DNA of 64,000 bases, taken from positions 1 to 64,000 of the forward strand of contig NZ_FQZL01000021.1 of assembly GCF_900142005.1 (NCBI RefSeq), given 5' to 3'. The DNA comes from Dethiosulfatibacter aminovorans DSM 17477. Lineage in GTDB: Bacteria > Bacillota > Clostridia > Tissierellales > Dethiosulfatibacteraceae. Positions 18,098-26,545 of the stretch are shown piece after piece (within the stretch, counting starts at the first letter, position 1; the number at the start of each line of letters is the position of its first letter). Position numbers and translations under genes: made by a program. The notes beneath the pieces are model-generated. The model saw only the letters and a program-made list of their open reading frames with translations, made no database searches and was not told the origin of the DNA.

Positions 18098-18246
18098 CTA
18101 CCGCAACGTAGTTGCTTCATCTGACCTCCAGAAAGCTTTTGTCTTTAAAACTCCCTGAAGCGTTGGAGTTTTGGTATTATGTAAGCTTTCTACGGTGATG
18201 ATATCCGCTTAAGCGTCTACCGCAACGTAGTTGCTTCATCTGACCT
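18098..18246. repeat. 30-bp direct repeat pair flanking a hairpin-rich segment
   Basis: A 30-bp sequence starting CTACCGCAACGTAGTTGCTT occurs at 18098-18127 and identically at 18217-18246. Each copy contains the hairpin GCAAC-GTA-GTTGC. The 89 bases between hold two more inverted repeats: AGAAAGCTT / AAGCTTTCT and AAAACTCC / GGAGTTTT. The second copy encodes the last residues and stop of the VanZ-like gene. A diverged relative lies at 49988-50076. Confidence 0.85.
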
Positions 18247-18723
18247 AAAGAGTTTGCTGTAGTATCGTGATGAGAGGAGGTAGATTCCGTACCCAAGGAG
18301 TCCTCCGAGGGTGTTGAGAATTATGTCATCCACATCGAAGGAGCCTACCCTCAATAGCATTTGCATGGTTTCGATGAAAAGACTGAACAGGAAGCTGTGC
18401 AACATTGCATTGCCAATCCCCTTGAATCCAAGTGCCAGGGGAAGGAAAATACCGAAGGGAATAAAAGCTGCAATATTGCCAAGAATATTTGTTACTATGA
18501 TGTAGGCTGGCAGGTTTCCTATATTGTCGATGTAGTTCATTATTGTCTTGAACGGCCTGAAATTTGCCGAATGTTTCAGGTAGTGTTCCAGGGGCAGCAT
18601 TTCGTCTATGGATGTTATGCTTGCCCTGAACCTGAAGAATACAAGGTCGAAAAGGTATGCAAGGTATGCTGCAAATAGTATATATATGATCAATTTGAAA
18701 AATGTTTTTAGAATTTTGTTCAT
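18217..18723 (-). CDS. VanZ-family membrane protein
   Basis: A 168-residue VanZ-like protein with four to five hydrophobic segments and the family motifs NILGNIAAFIPFG and ETMQMLLRVGSFDVDDIILN. VanZ gives low-level teicoplanin resistance in enterococci, but most relatives have no known role. Start 18723 (MNKILKTFF) is chosen because GGGAGA lies upstream; the frame is open to 18798. The C-terminal RSDEATTLR and the stop come entirely from a copy of the 30-bp intergenic repeat, so the tail was probably replaced when the repeat arrived. Confidence 0.85.
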   Translation of the reverse strand: MNKILKTFFKLIIYILFAAYLAYLFDLVFFRFRASITSIDEMLPLEHYLKHSANFRPFKTIMNYIDNIGNLPAYIIVTNILGNIAAFIPFGIFLPLALGFKGIGNAMLHSFLFSLFIETMQMLLRVGSFDVDDIILNTLGGLLGYGIYLLSSRYYSKLFRSDEATTLR

Positions 18724-18871
18724 TAAATGCAATCTCCCGTGTTGATATGAAGTTTCTTTGTTGTATCTATTTATAACATTGATTGGTGAAAATTTCAATA
18801 GTGTAGTATAATATTGTTTAGTTTAACAATAATTGGGTAAAAATCAATATAGCAATATTTGGAGGAGACCT

Positions 18872-20005
18872 ATGAAGAAAACATATTTGATATTAGTTTT
18901 GATATTGGCAATGGTGCTTGCTGCCTGCTCGCCTCAGGAAACTACGGAGGAACCGGCGGAGTCTGAAGAGCCAGCTGAAGATATACAGGAAGAACCTGGT
19001 GAAACAGGAGACGAAGTGGTTGAACAGTCCGAAGCAGATACGGAAGAATCTTCAGAGGAACCTGAAGAAGCGGCTGAAGAACCTGCAGAGGAAGAAAACG
19101 ACTACAGTGGAGAGCTTAAGGAAGCCTATGAATACGGAAAGGTGCTTTACGACCTTGGTCTTTTCAATGGAGTCTCCACAGAAAAGTATGAGCCCAACCT
19201 TGAAGGAGACATGAACAGGGAACAGGCCATGAAGATGATAGTATCGGCTCTTGGATGGGAGCCGTCATCGGAAGAGCAATGTCCTTTTAGTGATGTAAGC
19301 GACTGGGCCAAGCCTTATGTGGGAAGAGCCTACCTGAAGGGGATAGCCCTTGGAACGGTTCCTGAGAACAATATCTTCGGAGCGAAGGATTCAGTTACCA
19401 TGCAGCAGCTTTTGACTTTCTACCTGAGGGCACTTGGATACGAGACATCATATGCATATGAAAACGCCCTGAAGCTAGGAGAAATAACAGGGCTTACTGA
19501 TAATATCGAGCCTACAGAGGACAATTTGAAAAGATATCATCTTGTAATTGCTACATATAATGCTCTGGGAGCATCAAGACTTGAAAGCGCAAGAACACTG
19601 GCAGAGGACCTTATTTCCGAAGGGTTGATCGAATCTTCAATGGCTGAGGAATTCGGACTGATACAGAACTACAAGTACCAGTCACAGAGGGAATACGGAC
19701 CTGTCGAACTCGATGCTGAAAACTTTGCAGATATGATTACAGGAGAAGAAAAGGCTCTGGTACTTTTCTTCCAGAACGGCAACGAGCTGTGTGAAGAAAT
19801 GGAACTGCCATTCTACAACACTGCAGTGGCACTTGCAGATGTAGCAAGGGTTGGAGTGCTCAATGAGAAGGAAGCTGGGGATCTACTGACGGAATACAAT
19901 ATCACTTCATTCCCGAGCTTAAAGCTTTTCAAGGCTGGAGAGGATACTACCCTTCCGGCAGTGCCGGATATGGATACCCTCGTTCAGTGGGTTAAGAACA
20001 ACTGA
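18872..20005 (+). CDS. SLH-type lipoprotein with degenerate thioredoxin-like domain
   Basis: A 377-residue lipoprotein. The signal ends in LAACS (lipobox), followed by a 60-residue Glu/Pro/Ala-rich acidic linker. Then come S-layer-homology-like repeats (FSDVSDWAKPYVGRAYLKGI) and a C-terminal thioredoxin-like fold. The thioredoxin active site is reduced to LCEEM, one cysteine in place of CxxC, while the cis-proline turn TSFPSLKLF is kept. A redox role is therefore doubtful and a binding or scaffold role is more likely. GGAGGAGACCT precedes the ATG, and an upstream in-frame start is ignored. Confidence 0.8.
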   Translation: MKKTYLILVLILAMVLAACSPQETTEEPAESEEPAEDIQEEPGETGDEVVEQSEADTEESSEEPEEAAEEPAEEENDYSGELKEAYEYGKVLYDLGLFNGVSTEKYEPNLEGDMNREQAMKMIVSALGWEPSSEEQCPFSDVSDWAKPYVGRAYLKGIALGTVPENNIFGAKDSVTMQQLLTFYLRALGYETSYAYENALKLGEITGLTDNIEPTEDNLKRYHLVIATYNALGASRLESARTLAEDLISEGLIESSMAEEFGLIQNYKYQSQREYGPVELDAENFADMITGEEKALVLFFQNGNELCEEMELPFYNTAVALADVARVGVLNEKEAGDLLTEYNITSFPSLKLFKAGEDTTLPAVPDMDTLVQWVKNN

Positions 20006-20011
20006 TTATTA

Positions 20012-20056
20012 TGAAACCGTCTCAAAAAACAAAAGGGACGGTTCTTTTTGTTTTTT
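20012..20056 (+). terminator. Terminator after the SLH lipoprotein
   Basis: AACCGTC / GACGGTT stem with an A-rich loop, followed by CTTTTTGTTTTTT. Confidence 0.8.
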
Positions 20057-20071
20057 GAAATGAAATTTTTG

Positions 20072-20104
20072 CAATCAAAAAACGGGCAAATAATTGCCCG
20101 TTCT
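20072..20104 (-). terminator. Terminator for the minus-strand secreted protein gene
   Basis: The perfect stem AACGGGCAA-ATAA-TTGCCCGTT (20081-20102) is followed on the minus strand by TTTTTTG. It lies about 110 bases past the stop of the gene at 20213. Confidence 0.8.
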
Positions 20105-20212
20105 TAATGACCTGATCCCCGTCAATAAAAGTGTTTATATAGCCTCTAATTATTTAACATTATTTTTGGTGAAAAATGATGTTACTTTGTAGCTAATCCA
20201 GCGCTGGCAGGG

Positions 20213-21052
20213 CTATAGGTCTCCATCACCTAAACTTACATCGGTTTCAATTGGGTAGAAGCGAACCTGCAGATGCTTGAGGCCGTTGTTGTCATATTCC
20301 CAGTATTCGTTTTCAAGTATTTCATCAAATATCGGTACGCGGACATAGATTGTTTCAACTAACTCGTCTTCTACAAATATTCCAACTTTGAGTACTATAG
20401 TAGTCAATTCAGCTGTTACATTTGTGAATTGAGTCTTGCCTTTGGTTCTGTATGTAACAAGATTTTCTACAAGGCTACCCACTTGCTCTATTGAAGCGTA
20501 ACCGCCTAAATCAGCTGCATCATTCAGCACTTTGATATTAGATTTGCTGAGGAAGTCTTTTAAACCATTTTCACCATCTTCTATAATGTCAGCACATGTT
20601 GTAATGGTTGCTGAACCTAATGGTTTTCCCAATGGTCTTACATAAATGGAGTAGGCTGACAAAACGTCTACACCGGTCATATCTTGTCCAATAACATATG
20701 GATCTAGACCAGGAGCGGGAAGCATAAATATCGCTTCACCAATCCGTTCAGTTCCAACAGGGAAAGCATTGCCGTCGATTACTTGAAGATCCTTTTTAAT
20801 ATCGATATTATCGGGATCGGCTTGGTTGTTTTCCATTAGAGAAATTTTAGATTTTCCTTCAAGTGGCACAAATATTGTGTTCCTGTTGCTGCCTGTCATG
20901 TCAGCTGTTTTGGGATTGGTTACGCCTATTATGTTGAGCGTATAGTGTTCACCTGATAGTTTTGTTCCATCTGCATCTTCTAAAGCCATCGCTGTAGTGA
21001 GAGTTATGCCAAGAATTAATGTCACTATTAACAGTATACTTAATTTTTTCAC
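20213..21052 (-). CDS. Secreted protein of unknown function
   Basis: A 279-residue protein with a clear signal peptide (MKKLSILLIVTLILGITLTT, probable cleavage after AMA). I do not recognise a family. The mature part is rich in beta-forming residues and contains GEHYTLNIIGVTNPKTADMT near its N-terminus. It has no transmembrane anchor, sorting motif or known catalytic motif. Translation starts at GTG 21052, with AAGGAGG 8 bases upstream. It is a single-gene unit with its own terminator. A cell-surface or extracellular role is inferred from the signal only. Confidence 0.75.
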   Translation of the reverse strand: MKKLSILLIVTLILGITLTTAMALEDADGTKLSGEHYTLNIIGVTNPKTADMTGSNRNTIFVPLEGKSKISLMENNQADPDNIDIKKDLQVIDGNAFPVGTERIGEAIFMLPAPGLDPYVIGQDMTGVDVLSAYSIYVRPLGKPLGSATITTCADIIEDGENGLKDFLSKSNIKVLNDAADLGGYASIEQVGSLVENLVTYRTKGKTQFTNVTAELTTIVLKVGIFVEDELVETIYVRVPIFDEILENEYWEYDNNGLKHLQVRFYPIETDVSLGDGDL

Positions 21053-21199
21053 AAAAAAACCCTCCTTATATTTTAGATATCAACACTTTTAGTTCCCAGA
21101 GGCATGAGCCACCATATATTATTTACCCAATGAATAGTGAATCAACAATAATTGTGTTATTTTTTGTTAATTTTTGCGAGAAGATTTTATAGGGCATCA

Positions 21200-21226
21200 A
21201 AAAAACGGGAACGCTATGTTCCCGCC
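21200..21226 (-). terminator. Terminator of the phosphoglycerate dehydrogenase-like gene
   Basis: CGGGAAC-GCTAT-GTTCCCG (21206-21224), followed on the minus strand by T7. Confidence 0.88.
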
Positions 21227-21263
21227 TGTGATTGCTAATTATTCATTTCAGTATCGGCTGAGA

Positions 21264-22430
21264 CTAGTCTACAAGTCTTACCTTGATGATGCCATCTATG
21301 CTCTTAAGCTCTTCGATTTTCTCTTCATTTACTTCAGTTCCTGCGATGTCGATGATGTTGTAAGCATAGTCACCCTTGCTCTTGTTCACCATTTCTATGA
21401 TATTTGCATTGTACTTAGAGAATACTGCAGTAAGTGAACCTATCATGTTTGGAACGTTTTTGTTGAGAACCACAATCCTGTGTGTTCCTTCAGTTCTTTC
21501 AAGTGAACAGTTTGGGAAGTTTACAGAGTTTGTAATGTTACCATTCTCAAGATAGTCTATAAGCTGGTTAACAACCATTCTTGCACAGTTTTCCTCTGAT
21601 TCGGGAGTTGAAGCTCCAAGGTGAGGGATGCATACCACTCCATTCTTGTTGATAAGGTCGTCAGTTGGGAAATCAGTTACGAATGAACTCACTCTTCCTT
21701 CATCTATAGCTTTAAGGATTGCCGCATCATTTACAAGTCCGCCTCTTGACATGTTTATGAGTCTTGCACCTTTTTTCATTTTTGAGATGTTTTCTTCGTC
21801 CATGAATCCTTTTGTCTTGTCTACTAATGGTATGTGAAGAGATACATAGTCAGCCTGTCCGAAGAGCTCGTCAAGTGAAGAAGAGTACTTTACATCCCAT
21901 GAAAGGCCGATTGCCTTTTGTACAGAGATATACGGATCATATCCTATTACCTTCATTCCAAGCTTGATTCCCATGTTTGCAACCAGTACACCTATGGCTC
22001 CAAGTCCTACGACGCCTAGAGTCTTACCCATGATTTCAGGACCTGCAAACTGGCTCTTGCCTTTTTCAACCTGTTTTTCAACGTCACCGTCAAGGTTGTT
22101 CACCCATTTGATTCCGTCGTTTACCTTTCTTGAAGAAGCCAAAAGTGCAAGAAGAGTCATTTCCTTAACCCCATTTGCATTTGCTCCGGGAGCGTTGAAT
22201 ACTACTATTCCCTTTTCGGAACATTTTTCAACAGGAACATTGTTTGTACCTGCACCTGCCCTTGCGATTGCTTTCAGCGTATCGGGAAGTACAGTGTCGT
22301 GCATTTTATAACTTCTAAGAACCACTCCGTCAGCATTGGATATATCATCAGGAGTAAGGCTATATGAATCCTTGTCAAAGTGTTTCAGGCCTTCGTTTGA
22401 TATTTTGTTGAAAGTTGTAATATTAAACAT
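21264..22430 (-). CDS. serA: D-3-phosphoglycerate dehydrogenase (SerA type)
   Basis: A 388-residue D-2-hydroxyacid dehydrogenase. The NAD-binding motif is GVVGLGAIG (about residue 145), the substrate arginine is in NMSRGGLV, and the catalytic histidine is in IPHLGASTPESEENC, a SerA signature. A C-terminal ACT-like domain (residues about 318-388, ending IDGIIKVRLVD) probably senses serine. The reaction is oxidation of 3-phosphoglycerate, the first step of serine synthesis. No serC or serB lies nearby; the gene stands alone with its own terminator. Confidence 0.9.
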   Translation of the reverse strand: MFNITTFNKISNEGLKHFDKDSYSLTPDDISNADGVVLRSYKMHDTVLPDTLKAIARAGAGTNNVPVEKCSEKGIVVFNAPGANANGVKEMTLLALLASSRKVNDGIKWVNNLDGDVEKQVEKGKSQFAGPEIMGKTLGVVGLGAIGVLVANMGIKLGMKVIGYDPYISVQKAIGLSWDVKYSSSLDELFGQADYVSLHIPLVDKTKGFMDEENISKMKKGARLINMSRGGLVNDAAILKAIDEGRVSSFVTDFPTDDLINKNGVVCIPHLGASTPESEENCARMVVNQLIDYLENGNITNSVNFPNCSLERTEGTHRIVVLNKNVPNMIGSLTAVFSKYNANIIEMVNKSKGDYAYNIIDIAGTEVNEEKIEELKSIDGIIKVRLVD

Positions 22431-22727
22431 TTTTGCACCTCTTTATATTAATTATTAAAAAATCTTATGAACAATATTAACAAATATTAATAAATAGTTC
22501 AAGCTAAATTATGATAAAAAAGCAATTTTTGTCAAGAAATTAACGACAATCGTTTGTACCGAAGCTACAAATGTGCAGACGCGGTTTGCTTCCTACGGTA
22601 TTGAAAAAGTTATTCTTAAAAGGAAAGAAATCCGTTATTAATAATATATTGTAAGGAAGGCCTCTATATGATATTGTAGTTAGGTCAAACCGATAATATA
22701 AATATATATACGAGCGGAGAAATTACG
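22431..22727. other. Divergent intergenic region, serA / traX
   Basis: 297 bases without a gene. It must hold the two divergent promoters. Only a small inverted repeat TTTGTA / TACAAA (22553-22570) was noticed. No riboswitch, T-box or repeat-family copy was recognised. Confidence 0.6.
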
Positions 22728-23408
22728 ATGAATATAAATGAAATGATTCAAACTGAAAGAAGAAGTGACTGGCTCAAGATAATTGCAATGGTTACAATGC
22801 TTATTGATCATGTGGGATACTATCTTGTACCCAGCGGCACTTCAATTTATATGGCTATGAGGGTAATAGGAAGGATTGCCTTTCCGATCTTCGCCTATTA
22901 TGTGGCTATGGGATATAAAAGGACGAGGGATATAAACAAGTATATGATAAGAATGTTCGTCTTTGCCCTCATAACCCAGGTGCCCTTCTATTTCTTTTCC
23001 CATGGCCAGTTCTACCTCAATGTCATGTTTACATTTTTTATGGCACTTCTGATGTTGAGGCTTTATGAGAGGAAGAATCTTTTGTGGGTTGTTATGCTCT
23101 TCATATCGGATATATTAAATATGGACTATGGCGCATACGGACTTTTGATAGTGCTCATATTTTATCTGTTCGGTGAAAACAGAAAAAAGGTATTTTTCCT
23201 GCTGCTGGCATTGTCACTTGTTTACGATTCTCTTAAAGTGTTGGAGTATGGACATTTTCACTGGACATTTTACATCCAGTCACTCTGTGTAATGGCAGTG
23301 CCGGTAATTTATTGCAACTTCAAACAAATAAGGATAAACAAGTATATTTCATATCTGTTTTATCCGGTACATATAGCCATAATAGTATTGATAGAAAAAT
23401 TCTTATAG
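22728..23408 (+). CDS. TraX-family membrane protein
   Basis: A 226-residue polytopic protein of the TraX family. Family features include LKIIAMVTMLIDHVGYYL, MRVIGRIAFPIFAYYVAMG and LITQVPFYF. About eight hydrophobic segments are seen. The plasmid TraX acetylates F pilin, but chromosomal relatives are widespread acyltransferase-3-like proteins of unknown target. GAGCGGAG lies before the ATG. The lysO genes follow after 9 bases and may be cotranscribed. Confidence 0.87.
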   Translation: MNINEMIQTERRSDWLKIIAMVTMLIDHVGYYLVPSGTSIYMAMRVIGRIAFPIFAYYVAMGYKRTRDINKYMIRMFVFALITQVPFYFFSHGQFYLNVMFTFFMALLMLRLYERKNLLWVVMLFISDILNMDYGAYGLLIVLIFYLFGENRKKVFFLLLALSLVYDSLKVLEYGHFHWTFYIQSLCVMAVPVIYCNFKQIRINKYISYLFYPVHIAIIVLIEKFL

Positions 23409-23417
23409 GGGTGTATC

Positions 23418-23741
23418 ATGTTTAGTGGTGTATTGATATATTTTGTCCTTCTTGGTATAGGAGGAGTGCTGAGCTACAAGGGAATAGTCCATGACAAGCT
23501 TTTGAAAAGGGCAGGCCAGATGCAAATGGTCTTTTTATACATGCTCATATTTGTAATGGGCATAAGGCTTGGAATGAACAGGGAGGTCATTGAAACCATA
23601 GGCACAATAGGATTCAAGTCAGGTGTCTTTGCTGTATTGACAGCATTGGGCGGCGTACTTGGTGTCTTTGTTCTTGACAAGACTCTGATAAAAGGCGGAA
23701 ACAACACAAGGAATGAAGGGAGGAACAGCCATGACAATTAA
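23418..23741 (+). CDS. LysO-type exporter, N-terminal half
   Basis: A 107-residue membrane protein with three hydrophobic segments, matching the N-terminal part of the LysO (DUF340) lysine exporter (LIFVMGIRLGMNREVI). In enterobacteria LysO is one chain of about 300 residues. Here it is encoded by two overlapping genes. AGGGGTG precedes the ATG. It overlaps the second half by 11 bases, so the two chains should be made together. Confidence 0.82.
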   Translation: MFSGVLIYFVLLGIGGVLSYKGIVHDKLLKRAGQMQMVFLYMLIFVMGIRLGMNREVIETIGTIGFKSGVFAVLTALGGVLGVFVLDKTLIKGGNNTRNEGRNSHDN

Positions 23742-24339
23742 AATTCTGCTTGTACTTGCAGCTGGAATACTTTCAGGGTTATACATAATGGATCCTTCCT
23801 TTTACGGGGCAACTGATATCCTACTGGATATCGGACTATCCCTCTTGTTGTTCTTCGTAGGGATTGATATAGGAAGCAACAAAAAAGTATTCGACCATTT
23901 AAGGGAAATGGGATTCAAGATAATTCTGGTGCCTTTTTCGGCAGCCGTTGGATGCGTGGCAGGAGGAATTGCCGTAGCATTCATATTTGGAATGCCTCTA
24001 CTGGAAGGAGCAGCAGTGGCTGCAGGTTTTGGCTGGTATAGTCTTGCGCCTGTACTCATAGCTCCATATTCTGCTGAACTTAGTGCAATAGCATTCCTTA
24101 CAAATGTATTCAGGGAGATACTGGCAATAGTGTTCATATCCTATACTGCCAGTTATATAGGCTTTTTTGAAACTGTTGGACTGGGAGGTGCTACTTCTAT
24201 GGACACAACTCTTCCAATAATAACAAGAAATACAAATGCAGAGACTGCAGTTGTAGCTTTTGTCAGCGGCATGGTAATGTCCCTTCTGGTACCTGTACTG
24301 GTGCCTCTTATTGTATCTATTCTGCAGCTGCAGATGTAA
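23731..24339 (+). CDS. LysO-type exporter, C-terminal half
   Basis: A 202-residue protein matching the main DUF340 domain of LysO: LSLLLFFVGIDIGSNK, AVAAGFGWYSLAPVLI, LSAIAFLTNVFREI and the C-terminal METAV-like segment TNAETAVVAFVSGM. It probably exports lysine or a lysine analogue across the membrane. Start 23731 was chosen because GGAGGAACAGCC precedes the ATG; an earlier in-frame codon at 23713 lacks one. No lysine riboswitch was seen upstream of this pair. Confidence 0.85.
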   Translation: MTIKILLVLAAGILSGLYIMDPSFYGATDILLDIGLSLLLFFVGIDIGSNKKVFDHLREMGFKIILVPFSAAVGCVAGGIAVAFIFGMPLLEGAAVAAGFGWYSLAPVLIAPYSAELSAIAFLTNVFREILAIVFISYTASYIGFFETVGLGGATSMDTTLPIITRNTNAETAVVAFVSGMVMSLLVPVLVPLIVSILQLQM

Positions 24340-24401
24340 AAGAAAGAAGCAATGTTTTCTGGGGAAAACTAAAAAAAATACAAAAAAGTGCATAAAAAGT
24401 G

Positions 24402-24430
24402 TTGACATGGTAATTAACATGTATTATAAT
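24402..24430 (+). promoter_or_regulatory. Sigma-A promoter of the argG T-box
   Basis: TTGACA (24402-24407), a 17-base spacer and TATAAT (24425-24430): both hexamers match consensus exactly. Confidence 0.92.
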
Positions 24431-24454
24431 TCATATAAATTCAAATTAAATCTA

Positions 24455-24676
24455 TTGATTGAGAAAAGTAAGCGAGAAGGGAAGCTTAAGCGAGTCGGAG
24501 TTGGTGGAAGTCCGATAGTGAAACTGCGCTGAACAGAACTCATGAAGAGGTTCCCGGAAATTATAGTATGGAAGCCCGGTTAAATACCGTTATAATGAAA
24601 GAGATGAAGCGATAGCTTTAAATAGAGTGGTAACGTGGATAGATTCCGCCTCTTGTGTGAGAGGGCGGTTTTTTTA
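24455..24676 (+). ncRNA. T-box leader, arginine specifier (first terminator)
   Basis: Stem I begins near AAGCGAGUCGGAG. The specifier reads AGA (24535-24537, Arg) followed by the usual purine. This was placed by alignment with the other three T-boxes of this window. The antiterminator motif GAGTGGTAACGTGGA (about 24625-24639) is followed by terminator CCGCCTCT / AGAGGGCGG (24646-24668) and T8. Uncharged tRNA-Arg should allow readthrough to argG, the gene for a step of arginine synthesis. Confidence 0.88.
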
Positions 24677-24694
24677 TACAATTTCTATTTATTG

Positions 24695-24773
24695 ATGCAT
24701 GCATATTTATGCATCGTTTCGAGAAGAGTGGTACCGCGAATACACGCCTCTTCATAAGGGTGTGTTTTTTTAT
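24695..24773 (+). ncRNA. Second T-box antiterminator/terminator module before argG
   Basis: A hairpin GATGCAT / ATGCATC (24694-24715) is followed by a second, consensus T-box motif AGTGGTACCGCGA (24727-24739) and a terminator stem ACAC-CC / GG-GTGT (24742-24765) with T7. No second Stem I fits in the 45-50 bases between the modules. It is either a tandem decision point that uses the first Stem I, or the remnant of a second T-box. Confidence 0.75.
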
Positions 24774-24840
24774 ACCCAATTTTAGAAACAAGCCAATAAA
24801 GGCTAAAAAAATGAAGGCAATTTACTGGAGGTAAAGAAAA

Positions 24841-26079
24841 ATGAGTAAAGAAAAAGTAGTACTGGCATATTCAGGTGGACTGGATACATCGATTATTATT
24901 CCTTGGTTGAAGGAAAACTATGATTTTGAAATTATAGCATGCTGTGTGAATGTAGGTCAGGAAGATGACATGACTGAAGTCAAGAAAAAGGCTATGCTGG
25001 CTGGAGCAAGCAAGATATACACAGAAGATGTTACTGACAATTTTGTAGATGAATTTGTATTTGATGCCTTGAAGGCAAATGCCGTTTACGAAGGCAAGTA
25101 CCTTCTTGGAACTGCAATAGCAAGACCCATAATAGCAAAGACCCTTGTTGAGGTTGCTCACAAGGAAGGAGCAAAATATATTGCTCACGGATGTACAGGA
25201 AAAGGAAACGATCAGGTAAGAATTGAAACTGTCATTGCTTCAATCGACCCTACTATACAAATAATTGCACCTTGGAGAATATGGGACATCAAGTCAAGGG
25301 AAGATGCAATTCAATATGCGGAGGAAAGGAATATTCCTCTTACAGTAACAAGGGAAAAGATCTATTCAAGGGACCAGAACCTTCTTCATATAAGCCACGA
25401 GGGTGGACATGTTGAAGATCCAAAGAACCAACCCAACATGAAAGAGCTTCTCATGATGACAAAGACTCTTCAGGAAGCCAAGGACGAGCCTGAAATAGTT
25501 GAGATAGAATTTTTCAAGGGTAAACCTATCAAGGTGAACGGCAAGGAAATGTCTGGAAAGGAAATACTTTCCACTCTAAATAAAATAGGCGGAGACCATG
25601 GAGTTGGAGTAATTGATTTACTCGAAAACAGAATGGTAGGAATGAAATCAAGGGGAGTGTATGAAACTCCAGGTGGAACAATCCTTTGGTATGCACACTC
25701 AGAACTTGAAAGACTTGTTCTTGAAAAAGACGTGCAGCACTATAAGGCTCAAATTGCAAACAAGTATGCAGAGCTGGTATACAACGGCATGTGGTACAGC
25801 GGTTTGAAAATGGCTTTTGACGGGTTTATAGATAAAACTCAGGAAACTGTATCCGGTAAGGTTAAGGTTCAGTTGTACAAAGGCAACATTCTTTCAGCAG
25901 GTATGGAATCACCATACGCAATCTACAATGATGAAATATCATCATTCGGATTCAGTGAACTGTTTGATCATCACGATGCTGAAGGATTCATTAAATTAGT
26001 CAGTCTTCCTTTTAAAATAAAAGCTCACTGTCTTGGAAAGGAATATCTGGACAAGACATTTAAGAGCAAAGAGGCTTAG
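24841..26079 (+). CDS. argG: Argininosuccinate synthase
   Basis: Joins citrulline and aspartate with ATP to give argininosuccinate. It is the penultimate step of arginine synthesis, in the cytoplasm. The 412-residue length is normal. The ATP-binding PP-loop [18 protein letters not shown] is at the N-terminus, and [11 protein letters not shown] and [18 protein letters not shown] family segments follow. GGAGGTAAAGAAAA precedes the ATG. argH is not adjacent. Expression is controlled by the arginine T-box leader directly upstream. Confidence 0.97.
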   Translation: MSKEKVVLAYSGGLDTSIIIPWLKENYDFEIIACCVNVGQEDDMTEVKKKAMLAGASKIYTEDVTDNFVDEFVFDALKANAVYEGKYLLGTAIARPIIAKTLVEVAHKEGAKYIAHGCTGKGNDQVRIETVIASIDPTIQIIAPWRIWDIKSREDAIQYAEERNIPLTVTREKIYSRDQNLLHISHEGGHVEDPKNQPNMKELLMMTKTLQEAKDEPEIVEIEFFKGKPIKVNGKEMSGKEILSTLNKIGGDHGVGVIDLLENRMVGMKSRGVYETPGGTILWYAHSELERLVLEKDVQHYKAQIANKYAELVYNGMWYSGLKMAFDGFIDKTQETVSGKVKVQLYKGNILSAGMESPYAIYNDEISSFGFSELFDHHDAEGFIKLVSLPFKIKAHCLGKEYLDKTFKSKEA

Positions 26080-26090
26080 ATAAATAGCCC

Positions 26091-26121
26091 GGCTGCCCCC
26101 AGTGGGCAGCCTTCTTTTTTT
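26091..26121 (+). terminator. argG terminator
   Basis: GGCTGCCC-CCAGT-GGGCAGCC stem followed by TTCTTTTTTT. Confidence 0.93.
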
Positions 26122-26163
26122 ATGTCTGCGAAGACCGGATTCAAATATAGGCTTTGAAAGGAC

Positions 26164-26524
26164 GAAATAGTATTATTTTCAACTCCCTTATACAAAACAC
26201 CTTGAAACGGTGGTGTTTTGCCACCGGTACAACAACTTTTATATCTGTAAGTGTAATTGTTGGTACCTATTAGTCGAGACCTCGTTGAGAAATAATACTA
26301 TTTCTACGTAGTCGAATGTAACTGCTAATTAAGCTTAGTGTATTCCAAACATAAAAATTATTGTTAGAGTTTATTATATAATGACAGTATAGTGAAATTT
26401 AGACAACTAAAAAAGCATAATAAATTTTACCGAGGTCTCGACTTGGAGGTGCGACCAATCATCCTTTAATAAATTAGTGATTGTCGTACCGACGGAGTAG
26501 GGAGGTAAAGTTTATTATGCTTTT
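26164..26524. repeat. Inverted pair of structured repeat units (copy 1)
   Basis: Two branched palindromic units face each other across 106 bases. Unit 1 (26164-26304): a 20-bp outer stem beginning GAAATAGTATTATTT, the motif TCCCT, two inner hairpins, then AGTCGAGACCTC. Unit 2 (26411-26524), inverted: a 21-bp outer stem beginning AAAAGCATAATAAATTTTAC, the motif CGAGGTCTCGACT, an inner hairpin, then GAGTAGGGA. The internal motifs are shared with the copy at 56405-56671, while all four outer stems differ in sequence yet pair almost perfectly. This fills the gap between argG and the HdeD-like gene. Confidence 0.88.
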
Positions 26525-26545
26525 ACTGTGCTGGATTTAGCTTGT

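Noticed and set aside
24340..24401. Lysine riboswitch linked to the split LysO genes
   Set aside because: Nothing resembling a lysine riboswitch lies before 23418 or after 24339; the RNA here is an arginine T-box for argG.
26272..26443. Reading the 13-bp complementarity between the two units at 26 kb as a special pseudoknot
   Set aside because: The two units are inverted copies of the same module, so complementarity of their motifs is expected and is not by itself evidence for a long-range interaction.
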